DNA of 64,000 nucleotides from Hofstenia miamia (Eukaryota > Xenacoelomorpha > Acoela): contig SCFE01000067.1 in NCBI GenBank assembly GCA_004352715.1, positions 1,572,729 through 1,636,728 of the forward strand, written 5' to 3'. Under the pieces are notes generated by a model. It did no database searches. It was not told the origin of the DNA and saw nothing but the letters and a program-made list of their open reading frames with translations. Shown piece by piece: positions 55,470 through 64,000 of this stretch; the stretch's first letter is position 1, and every line of letters begins with the position of its first letter. Both the position numbers and the translations under genes were made by a program.

Positions 55470-56095
55470 ACGATTTCTTTCTTTTGCAGCACTGTTACAC
55501 TTTGATCTGTCATTCCAAATCCGCTAGTCTCGTCATATCTAAGTATTTTGAAGATAGTTGATCTAGGAATGGCCATTTTACTGAAATATTTAGCGATTGT
55601 AATGTTTCGAAAGCGATTATCATTTTTCTTCGCTCTTCTTCATTAATTATTTTTACGCAGCAGTTCAGTGGCGTAGTTAGGGGGCATAAGGCAATGTTCC
55701 CCTTCGGTTCTTCAACATTGATTTTTTATTAAGGAATAAAGTATTTCATGAAAAAAATTAAAAATTTAAGAACTAACAAAATGCAAAATGACAGTTTTTT
55801 GGAGGGATTTCCCAAGTAATTCAACACTAAAATGGATCAAAATTGAGAAATCCCCCATCAGAAACTCTTCGATACGCTCCTGCTCAGCTTAGCACTAGGA
55901 GGGCCAAGTGAGTTAATTGACACATTTATGAAATTCTTTGCTGTTGCCTACTTTATATTTCCAATAGAATTTCCTAAATTCTTCTGAGTTTTAGTATTAT
56001 CGTAAGTACGAATTCTGCACACAATGTAAAGTTTAGAAATGATGCTTTAGCATTTTTATATGTACTTATAGCTAAAAGGAACAGGTGGGTCAATT
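55470..56095. repeat. direct repeat copy B (matches 50699-51345)
   Basis: Transposase HTH remnant (minus strand: RKNDNRFRNITIAKYFSKMA; IPRSTIFKILRYDETS), a 217-bp MITE (55666-55882) and common flank. It sits between the two copies of the 54.99/56.21 repeat. Confidence 0.8.
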
Positions 56096-56212
56096 GACCC
56101 AAACTATCTTGTAAAACATAAATTGTTAAGGAATTTATTTATTTATTGTTTGACAGCATTTCTTTAGATTTGACATCCAACATCAAATGTCTGACAGAAG
56201 ATATCAATGATG

Positions 56213-56515
56213 CGAAATAATGGTAATTATATATGTTCAATATACAAAAAGTGAAATCGATGATGGAAGCATAATATATATTTTGGGTCAACTCACAACA
56301 GCCAATATTATAATGATTTACTAGACAGGACAATAATGCTTCTAGAGTTGGAACTTTGATTATATTTTTTCAGCAAGATTCTCATCGGTTAGTGCTTGTG
56401 AGAACCTTTTTAGTGAACCCTAAATAACTGCAAATTATTGATAGTTTTTCTTCTTCTAAAGTATTCAATAGATTAATCGATTTCCAATTATTGCAATAAT
56501 TGCAAAGTCAATTAA
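56213..56515. repeat. local direct repeat copy 2
   Basis: Second copy of 54990-55325 with many differences and several small deletions. Confidence 0.75.
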
Positions 56516-56748
56516 ATAAGGCTTACTCTTGCATATAGTGTAGAACGAATACTTAATATCTAACATATATTATGATTGTTATAGGCATACATTTCATGAG
56601 GAATGGAAGCGACTGTGCTCTGTTGAAGAAAGGGGGCATATGGAGAAATTGAAGCACAGAAATTCTGATCGAAATTCCTAATTTTTTCGCTAGATGTCTG
56701 GCCGAATAATGAAATTTTTTAAGGGCACAACCAACAAATTTCTAATTT

Positions 56749-57007
56749 ATACAATTTTTTTACACAAAGCATTTTATATTAGAATTTGAAAACAATAATT
56801 TGAGAGTAATTTTTTTTTAAATTGAAGTTTGCTCGAAAAAAAAGTAAAAATCAAAAAGTTATACTACATTTTTTAAAGATCTTTTCATTGTCTATCCGAA
56901 TCTGTCTTTAGAATTCTTCTATGTCTTTTCAATTTTTTTCCACAAAGCATTTTATATTAGCTTTTGGAAACATAAATTTGAGAGTGCATTTTTTCAAAAT
57001 TGATGTT
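56749..57007. repeat. 80-bp direct repeat, 180 bp apart
   Basis: CACAAAGCATTTTATATTAG with flanks occurs at 56762 and 56941, each followed by a similar GAAAAC(A)ATAATTTGAGAGT segment. No coding content; the rest of 56520-57770 is AT-rich and featureless. Confidence 0.65.
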
Positions 57008-57780
57008 GCTCAACGGATAAATGCTATTATTAAAAATATATTGCAAAAAACATTAAAACTAAATTAAAACTATTTTGAAGTATTTAATATTATACTAGCG
57101 CTCTCAATTTTTTACATGAACATTTAGATACAGTATGCTAAAATAGCATAAAAGCATTGTGTATACTGTTTTAAATGATTTGAATGTTGAAGTACCAATA
57201 TGTAAATACATAGTGAATATCATTATTGTTTGTATATATACACATTTTTTAATAGATGAAGTAATTTAATCCCACCCTCTATCAGAAGCGTATTCTCTTT
57301 ATGTGCTGTGTGCCCCGCACACCTTCTAACTAGCATTTTTATGATTATAGAGCGTTTTTTCCTATCGCTTATTTGGGAACTGAGTAAATTTAATACCGCA
57401 TCAAACTGATTCTTACACCATATTCTTAAAAAATTTTAATTTGTTATTAAATACTCAATCGAATTTTTAATTACAGGTAACACATCTAATTGAGTTGCCA
57501 ATTTTATAACTCATTGCATTCAGTACATTCCTATAAAACTTGTGTCCAAATTACAATTTTGGTAAAATTGAACCATTTCGATTATTTTGAGCCATAAACT
57601 ATAGAGTGGTTTAATCGCCTAGTACATGTATCATCTTGTTTAGCAATAAATCATATCACTGATAAATTGAAATGTCCTAGTTACTTCAATCGTAAATAAC
57701 TATGCATTGCGACATCCACACTTCAATAGACATTAAAAGAGCAAGGTGTGAGTTCATATTAACACACACTACGAAATTAA

Positions 57781-57999
57781 CCCTTTGGGGTTTTGTGGTA
57801 TAAAAATGCACCACATAAGTAAAGACGAATTTCGAAGTTGCAAGCTCGACATTTTTTAGTCTAATCCGTTGTGTGGTAGATTTAAGTACGATTAAATATT
57901 CGATTTTTTCAAATAAATTTACTAGTTTCCGATATTTAAGCAAGATTATATAGTGATTTTCTTACTACTTATTCTACATTCCTGATAAACCCCAAGGGG
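57781..57999. mobile_element. piggyBac-type MITE with TTAA target duplication
   Basis: TTAA (57777-57780), CCCTTTGGGGTTT inward; right end AAACCCCAAGGGG followed by TTAA (58000-58003). The inverted ends match at 12 of 13 positions. TTAA duplication and C-rich ends are diagnostic of piggyBac transposition. 219 bp, no transposase. A subterminal GTGGT...ACCAC pair lies at 57797-57814. Confidence 0.75.
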
Positions 58000-58003
58000 T
58001 TAA

Positions 58004-58642
58004 GCGTAATCACTGAAATTGCATCCTACATTTGTAGCCGAACCTTATTGATTGGTATACGAAATGGAAATAGATCATTTCAAGGTGTGCGCTAATGATC
58101 ATCGCACCTTTAATGAGAAATAAACGTCTCACCACTTTCAGTTAATTCCCGCCAAGCAAACATCAATAAAAATAGAGAAAATTTTTCAAGTTTTCTTATT
58201 TACAGAATTTATACCAGAATGAATCGACATTCGATGTTCAATGGCACTATTACGTTATGCACTTGCATTGACCCACGTTAGTGAATTCCATATGTGATCT
58301 ATTAACTTTTTCGCACAATCGTACAATGTATATAAGTGAATGTTTTTGTAAATTGCAGTATAATTACAATCATATTTTAGCAAATATAAATATGATAATT
58401 GCACGTGCTTTAGCTTGAGATTTGAGAAACTCCCAGACCGGTATGACCAGACACCAGGTGTGTCCACAGGTTACTTGTACTTGATCCGTGAACCTCCACG
58501 AACCGCGGCAACTTGACCCGTGACCTGCATGAACGCGCACACCCCTGGCACTCATGATTGATTGTTAGAGCTTTGTTTCAATAAAAACATCTAAATTAGG
58601 CTAGTTTCACCCAGGGATGGAACCGGCTACCGGCCGCCCGAG
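58004..58642. other. intergenic with GC-rich end
   Basis: AT-rich until 58430, then GC-rich to the gap (GGTGTGTCCACAGG; TGAACGCGCACACCCCTGG). The minus reading CCAGGGGTGTGCGCG looks like a small-element end. No gene is supported. Confidence 0.35.
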
Positions 58643-59642
58643 NNNNNNNNNNNNNNNNNNNNNNNNNNNNNNNNNNNNNNNNNNNNNNNNNNNNNNNNNN
58701 NNNNNNNNNNNNNNNNNNNNNNNNNNNNNNNNNNNNNNNNNNNNNNNNNNNNNNNNNNNNNNNNNNNNNNNNNNNNNNNNNNNNNNNNNNNNNNNNNNNN
58801 NNNNNNNNNNNNNNNNNNNNNNNNNNNNNNNNNNNNNNNNNNNNNNNNNNNNNNNNNNNNNNNNNNNNNNNNNNNNNNNNNNNNNNNNNNNNNNNNNNNN
58901 NNNNNNNNNNNNNNNNNNNNNNNNNNNNNNNNNNNNNNNNNNNNNNNNNNNNNNNNNNNNNNNNNNNNNNNNNNNNNNNNNNNNNNNNNNNNNNNNNNNN
59001 NNNNNNNNNNNNNNNNNNNNNNNNNNNNNNNNNNNNNNNNNNNNNNNNNNNNNNNNNNNNNNNNNNNNNNNNNNNNNNNNNNNNNNNNNNNNNNNNNNNN
59101 NNNNNNNNNNNNNNNNNNNNNNNNNNNNNNNNNNNNNNNNNNNNNNNNNNNNNNNNNNNNNNNNNNNNNNNNNNNNNNNNNNNNNNNNNNNNNNNNNNNN
59201 NNNNNNNNNNNNNNNNNNNNNNNNNNNNNNNNNNNNNNNNNNNNNNNNNNNNNNNNNNNNNNNNNNNNNNNNNNNNNNNNNNNNNNNNNNNNNNNNNNNN
59301 NNNNNNNNNNNNNNNNNNNNNNNNNNNNNNNNNNNNNNNNNNNNNNNNNNNNNNNNNNNNNNNNNNNNNNNNNNNNNNNNNNNNNNNNNNNNNNNNNNNN
59401 NNNNNNNNNNNNNNNNNNNNNNNNNNNNNNNNNNNNNNNNNNNNNNNNNNNNNNNNNNNNNNNNNNNNNNNNNNNNNNNNNNNNNNNNNNNNNNNNNNNN
59501 NNNNNNNNNNNNNNNNNNNNNNNNNNNNNNNNNNNNNNNNNNNNNNNNNNNNNNNNNNNNNNNNNNNNNNNNNNNNNNNNNNNNNNNNNNNNNNNNNNNN
59601 NNNNNNNNNNNNNNNNNNNNNNNNNNNNNNNNNNNNNNNNNN
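58643..59642. other. assembly gap (1000 N)
   Basis: Exactly 1000 N. Confidence 0.99.
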
Positions 59643-59678
59643 AAATATATACATGTTTAGATTAAATTAAGTCCTTAC

Positions 59679-59754
59679 CTTAGGGGCAATAGCCTCAAGA
59701 GATTGATTCAATTCAGTTAACTGTTGAGTTAAATAATGTGGGCAATCAAGGGCA
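59679..59754 (-). CDS. candidate internal exon of a minus-strand host gene
   Basis: Minus strand: strong acceptor (TTTTAAGAAGTTTCTTGCAG), one base, ALDCPHYLTQQLTELNQSLE then AIAPK, perfect donor CCTAAG|GTAAGG. The other frames close. Leu/Gln-rich heptads suggest a coiled coil. The next exon would lie in the gap or beyond it. Not recognised. Confidence 0.5.
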
Positions 59755-60427
59755 CTGCAAGAAACTTCTTAAAAGAGGAGCAAAAAATTTTTTGCACGTG
59801 CGATATTTTAGAAAACATTTTTGTTGAAAAAAATATTCTATTTCAAATCAATTTCTTTTTGAGTAAACTTAATCATTTAATTTAAAGCGAACAATGAGAT
59901 GAGATTTTATTTTCCAAGTATTTTAATTTTCTGAAGTAATGTGCTAGAATCTGCTTTAATCTCTCATCCCCCCATGTGTAAGAATATAAGAATGTAGGAC
60001 TTTGGTTTATTTCCTGCCATTCAACTATTTCAAAAGCAATATTTACCACATCAGTAAGTCAACACTTTATATCGGTTATACTGCATTTCAAATGTACAAG
60101 CCGCTATGGCTAAGTTTTTTCTGTACAAAGCGCCATCTAAAATTTACTAAAAGTGTCATCTATAAGAATATATTTATATACATACACATCGTCTAAAACT
60201 GAAGTTTTATTGTAATGAAATCGTTGCAAACTCATCAGGGAGGCATAAGAGAAATTTAAGGTGTGCTTCAATCATTCGAACAGGCACTATAATTCATTAT
60301 TTATATTCTTATTGTGAAAATTTTTAAAACAAAAAAAGAACGATGTAAATTTTCATAAAAATTCAATCAAATATTCTTTATATTTATACACAAAAACTTC
60401 TTTAACAAAGCGTATATATTATATATA
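59755..60427. other. intron or intergenic, nothing seen
   Basis: AT-rich; no feature is supported beyond the exon to its left. Confidence 0.35.
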
Positions 60428-60840
60428 CAATGGCTCTCAAAAGTATTGAAACAGAGGCTGAGTACTGTAAAAATACATTCAAAGTATATCTAAGAATTCA
60501 TAATTTTGTTTTTATGAAAATTAGGTGTATATAAATAAATAAGTTGGATGAAATTTTCTTTGCTTAGCACTATAAGCTCAAAAGTATTGAAACAGTGGAG
60601 TTATGTTTTTGACAACTAATAAAAACAAATCAAAATAAAAGCAATGAATTACACAATTTCGACATCATGGTATTACTATTTCTATAATATTACTGTCAAA
60701 ACTGGAGAGTAGCCGTGCTGGCTCCCAGAAAGTTGGCCCGAAGACGAGATGCTTTGGTGTCAGAAAATTTCAATAGTTGCAAGACATGTGCAAAGACTAC
60801 CGGCGATAATTGGGAGCCATGTTTAAAATATATCAGTTGT
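60428..60840 (+). mobile_element. Tc1-like element left end with IR/DR pair and transposase scrap
   Basis: Begins TA|CAATGGCTCTC. The 19-bp CTCAAAAGTATTGAAACAG occurs at 60436-60454 and again at 60577-60595, the spacing seen in IR/DR-type Tc1 elements, whose long terminal repeats carry two transposase-binding sites. At 60705-60830 a GC-richer stretch (APRKLARRRDALV; CAKTTGDNWEP) resembles the GRPR/linker of Tc1 transposases, broken. The right side runs to the gap. Confidence 0.5.
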
Positions 60841-61111
60841 TATAATAGTATGAGTAAAACACAATAAATATTGATTAAAAATTTTTGATAAAGTTTGGTA
60901 ATGTTTGGTTTGGGAATTTGGTAGTTTGGGAATGTTTGGTTTGGGAATTCGGAAACGTGAGAACTTAAAATATAATCTGATTTTGCAATCATTTAATAAA
61001 AAATCATTTAAATTTTATTTATATATATATACATTATTATGCATTATTTAAAATTTTTTAAATATCAATTTTCTTACCAATCACAAAAACTTTTTTAGCT
61101 TAGAATTATTA

Positions 61112-62111
61112 NNNNNNNNNNNNNNNNNNNNNNNNNNNNNNNNNNNNNNNNNNNNNNNNNNNNNNNNNNNNNNNNNNNNNNNNNNNNNNNNNNNNNNNNN
61201 NNNNNNNNNNNNNNNNNNNNNNNNNNNNNNNNNNNNNNNNNNNNNNNNNNNNNNNNNNNNNNNNNNNNNNNNNNNNNNNNNNNNNNNNNNNNNNNNNNNN
61301 NNNNNNNNNNNNNNNNNNNNNNNNNNNNNNNNNNNNNNNNNNNNNNNNNNNNNNNNNNNNNNNNNNNNNNNNNNNNNNNNNNNNNNNNNNNNNNNNNNNN
61401 NNNNNNNNNNNNNNNNNNNNNNNNNNNNNNNNNNNNNNNNNNNNNNNNNNNNNNNNNNNNNNNNNNNNNNNNNNNNNNNNNNNNNNNNNNNNNNNNNNNN
61501 NNNNNNNNNNNNNNNNNNNNNNNNNNNNNNNNNNNNNNNNNNNNNNNNNNNNNNNNNNNNNNNNNNNNNNNNNNNNNNNNNNNNNNNNNNNNNNNNNNNN
61601 NNNNNNNNNNNNNNNNNNNNNNNNNNNNNNNNNNNNNNNNNNNNNNNNNNNNNNNNNNNNNNNNNNNNNNNNNNNNNNNNNNNNNNNNNNNNNNNNNNNN
61701 NNNNNNNNNNNNNNNNNNNNNNNNNNNNNNNNNNNNNNNNNNNNNNNNNNNNNNNNNNNNNNNNNNNNNNNNNNNNNNNNNNNNNNNNNNNNNNNNNNNN
61801 NNNNNNNNNNNNNNNNNNNNNNNNNNNNNNNNNNNNNNNNNNNNNNNNNNNNNNNNNNNNNNNNNNNNNNNNNNNNNNNNNNNNNNNNNNNNNNNNNNNN
61901 NNNNNNNNNNNNNNNNNNNNNNNNNNNNNNNNNNNNNNNNNNNNNNNNNNNNNNNNNNNNNNNNNNNNNNNNNNNNNNNNNNNNNNNNNNNNNNNNNNNN
62001 NNNNNNNNNNNNNNNNNNNNNNNNNNNNNNNNNNNNNNNNNNNNNNNNNNNNNNNNNNNNNNNNNNNNNNNNNNNNNNNNNNNNNNNNNNNNNNNNNNNN
62101 NNNNNNNNNNN
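61112..62111. other. assembly gap (1000 N)
   Basis: Exactly 1000 N, cutting the R2-like fragment before its nuclease domain. Confidence 0.99.
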
Positions 62112-62350
62112 TACTCATACCACTTGTCTCCTGCTTCTAACCCATGCTGCCTGCTCAAGCTCCAATATACCATTCGTCCCAACTTATCATGCCTGAACTT
62201 ATACTCATTCTGCGCCAACTTTTCACATCCTGTTATTAGATGATCTACTGTTTTCGCCTCTATCTTACATAGCCTACACTCATCACTTACTTCTACTCTT
62301 CTGCATACATGCGTCTTCACCCAGTTTGTTTTTATTGCATTATTTTCAAA
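62112..62350 (-). pseudogene. R2-like element C-terminal fragment with CCHC knuckle
   Basis: Minus frame: AIKTNWVKTHVCRRVEVSDE, then CRLCKIEAKTVDHLITGC (Cys-x2-Cys ... His-x4-Cys) and VYWSLSRQHGLEAGDKWYE into the gap. This is the knuckle that precedes the restriction-like endonuclease of R2-clade LINEs. It overlaps the 27.4-kb copy only in NWVKKH...CRL, so it shows what that copy lost. Its 5' edge joins unrelated AT-rich DNA at about 62350. Confidence 0.75.
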
Positions 62351-62822
62351 CAAAAATGGACCCTATGCATGTTTTTTTCAAATTTTGATATTAGAAATGG
62401 CTCTTAAGCATGTAATTCACTGTCACTGATAAAAAAACTAGCCAAAATCGGACATATTATGACTGAAATCGCAATTTTTTACATGGCTGGAAGCGGACCT
62501 CATTTTCACTGGGAAGAACTGCCAATGTTGACCTGAAAATAATATCAGATATTGTAAAACACCCAAATTTTTGAAAATGTAAAAATTAGTTTAAAAACGC
62601 ATTTACAGTACCTAGCGCCTATATATATATATATATATAGTGATTAAATATAAGAAAACTCAGTAAAACACTCTGATGGGAAACAATTTCCAATATTTTA
62701 ATTGCAAACCTCTAATAGGATTCATATAATTGCAATGTGTAAAATCAAATATGCAAAAAACAAAATACCTTTTCTTTTTAAATAATTGCAGACTCGTGAG
62801 AATATCAGTTAAGTTCATCCTC
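62351..62822. other. intergenic, nothing beyond a short (AT)n
   Basis: An (AT)n run at 62620-62638. No other feature. Confidence 0.4.
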
Positions 62823-62922
62823 TTAATTTAAATGATTTGTGATCGGTTGCTCATAACTATAAGTAGAGCCTGCAGTTTCTTTTGAAGTCGAAATATTATT
62901 TGCCAATGAGTTGCATTTTGAA
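62823..62922 (-). CDS. candidate terminal exon, minus-strand host gene
   Basis: Acceptor AATCTTTTTTAG, one base, then SKCNSLANNISTSKETAGST and YSYEQPITNHLN to TAA. Ser/Thr/Asn-rich, hydrophilic, typical of a disordered C-terminus. Not recognised. If real it ends a gene coming from the right, so it is not the same gene as the 59.7-kb exon unless spliced differently. Confidence 0.35.
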
Positions 62923-63483
62923 CTAAAAAAGATTATTGTATAGAATTACAAATAAAATTTAAATTAGATATTATCAATTATCATATTGAATCCTTTGATA
63001 TAATGATCCAATTAAAGGATCATATGTGGTGTAAAAATTAATTGTCAGAAATGTAAAATAAAAAACAATGAAACATGAACAGTGCAATTGTATATTTTGT
63101 GATTGTAACATTCAATAAGTACTTTAAAAACCTCGGTTTCTTGGGTGAAAGTGACAGCAGAGGAACATGAAAGACGAATAAGGCAATGAGGACAGATTTT
63201 AAATAATCACCAATATTTGTTGTCTATGCTCAATCTTCGAAATTTTGTCTACTTTCTATAGCCATTTTAGAACCTCTTCCTATTGTGTTTGTCAATAACT
63301 TAATGCTTCCAGTTTGTACTTATGATGATAAATTATTCATTTGGAAGATTAGTAGCAATCTAGAACACTGATAGCAACAGTTTGCTCGACTTGTGTTTTC
63401 TAAACTAAAAATACTATTCACACATATTTTTTTCAAAAAGGCCTTATATATTAAATATATGTGTGCTTCACTATTTTGATACA
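62923..63483. other. intergenic, nothing recognised
   Basis: AT-rich; the truncated Tc1 copy begins at 63484. Confidence 0.4.
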
Positions 63484-64000
63484 TTGAGGTCTGGGGAGTT
63501 TCCTGGCCAGTTCTCAAAGCCGAAAAACTTGTGATGCAATCCACTGTTTCACAACTTTGGTGCTGTGACAAGGAGCACCATCTTGTTGTAGTACAGATGT
63601 TCCGCAAAGCTGCATAAACATGGGAACTTTCTCATGAATTATTTTGAGGTAGGCCTTGGCTTTGACTGTCTCATTGTGAGGAACAAAATGCAGACCAGCA
63701 CGCCCATTCACAGTTATAGCACCCAAATCATCACAGAATGTGCTGAACGGACAGATTGTTGCATGTAATATGTGTTGAATCTTTGGTTTCTTGGTCGTCA
63801 AACGTGTGGCCAGTATGATGTAAACTGGCATATCTTGGATTAGTCACTAAACATTACTTGATGCCACATCTCAGGGGTGTAGTGTTGTTATTGTCTGCAG
63901 AAGTCAACTGATCTCGAATGTTCTTCAAAGACAATTAGGGTTTGGCTGCGGGTTTGCATTATGGAAGGTCAAAGGTAGTATTCAATCAACGCCTAATGGT
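63484..64000 (-). pseudogene. Tc1-like transposase, second copy of the 23.6-kb family, truncated
   Basis: Minus strand, running in from the window end. Aligns with 24075-24595: AITVNGRAGLHFVPHNE, LQQDGAPCHSTKVVKQWIAS, then a frameshift (two bases lost in CGGCTTT) and a break just before the catalytic Glu. Here the first catalytic Asp is kept (VMFSD) but the next codon is a stop, the reverse of the other copy (Asn in place of Asp). Both are dead by independent changes. Confidence 0.8.

Noticed and set aside
1-64000. CRISPR array, bacterial operons, prophage
   Set aside because: No spaced direct repeats of that kind and no bacterial gene organisation; the contents are animal transposons and split exons.
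1-64000. tRNA or rRNA genes
   Set aside because: No complete cloverleaf or rRNA core seen; only a tRNA-like A box at 30345-30402.

Overview
This window is AT-rich, intron- and transposon-dense animal DNA, not bacterial or plasmid sequence. The signs are (TA)n microsatellites, many decayed eukaryotic transposons (Tc1/mariner, hAT, piggyBac, R2-like and jockey/CR1-like LINEs, a Penelope-like element, Ty3/gypsy) and short open segments bounded by GT-AG splice signals. A hydrozoan cnidarian or flatworm would fit, but the species cannot be fixed from the sequence. Four N gaps (19629-20628, 29712-30224, 58643-59642, 61112-62111) and single Ns at 30350, 32844, 33712 and 38986 mark assembly joins.

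Layout: 1-746 mariner remnant. 2843-4446 full-length but broken Tc1-like element. 7130-8606 probable non-autonomous hAT. 10.2-17.9 kb a string of small plus-strand candidate exons of an unrecognised host gene, with a Penelope-like element (15.7-17.0 kb, a further fragment at 19.1-19.6 kb) in it. 20.6-20.9 kb a promoter-like block of repeated CRE and CCAAT boxes, followed by an intact LRAT-domain gene (21.85-22.82 kb). 23.57-24.94 kb a second Tc1-like element, with a Penelope fragment beside it. 26.2-26.9 kb a GC-rich island. 27.36-30.3 kb an R2-like LINE. 30.8-32.6 kb piggyBac and hAT remnants. 32.6-35.2 kb and 40.8-43.3 kb the two arms of an inverted duplication, each with an LRAT-domain gene (left broken, right intact). 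44.6-48.7 kb a 5'-truncated Ty3/gypsy element with an extra 3' coding region. 49-58 kb small elements, hAT/mariner-like relics and duplicated blocks. 57.8-58.0 kb a piggyBac-type MITE. 59.7-64 kb minus-strand candidate exons, a Tc1-like end with IR/DR repeats, a second R2-like fragment and a second copy of the 23.6-kb Tc1 family.

The best-supported host genes are the LRAT-domain paralogues: two intact reading frames of 322 and 324 codons and one relic. They share a papain-like LRAT/H-REV107 fold with Cys and first His retained and the second His replaced by Glu, plus a long helical C-terminal part. They spread at least partly by inverted segmental duplication. Most other coding matter is transposon debris. 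The candidate exons are inferred from splice signals and open frames only, and their proteins are not recognised.
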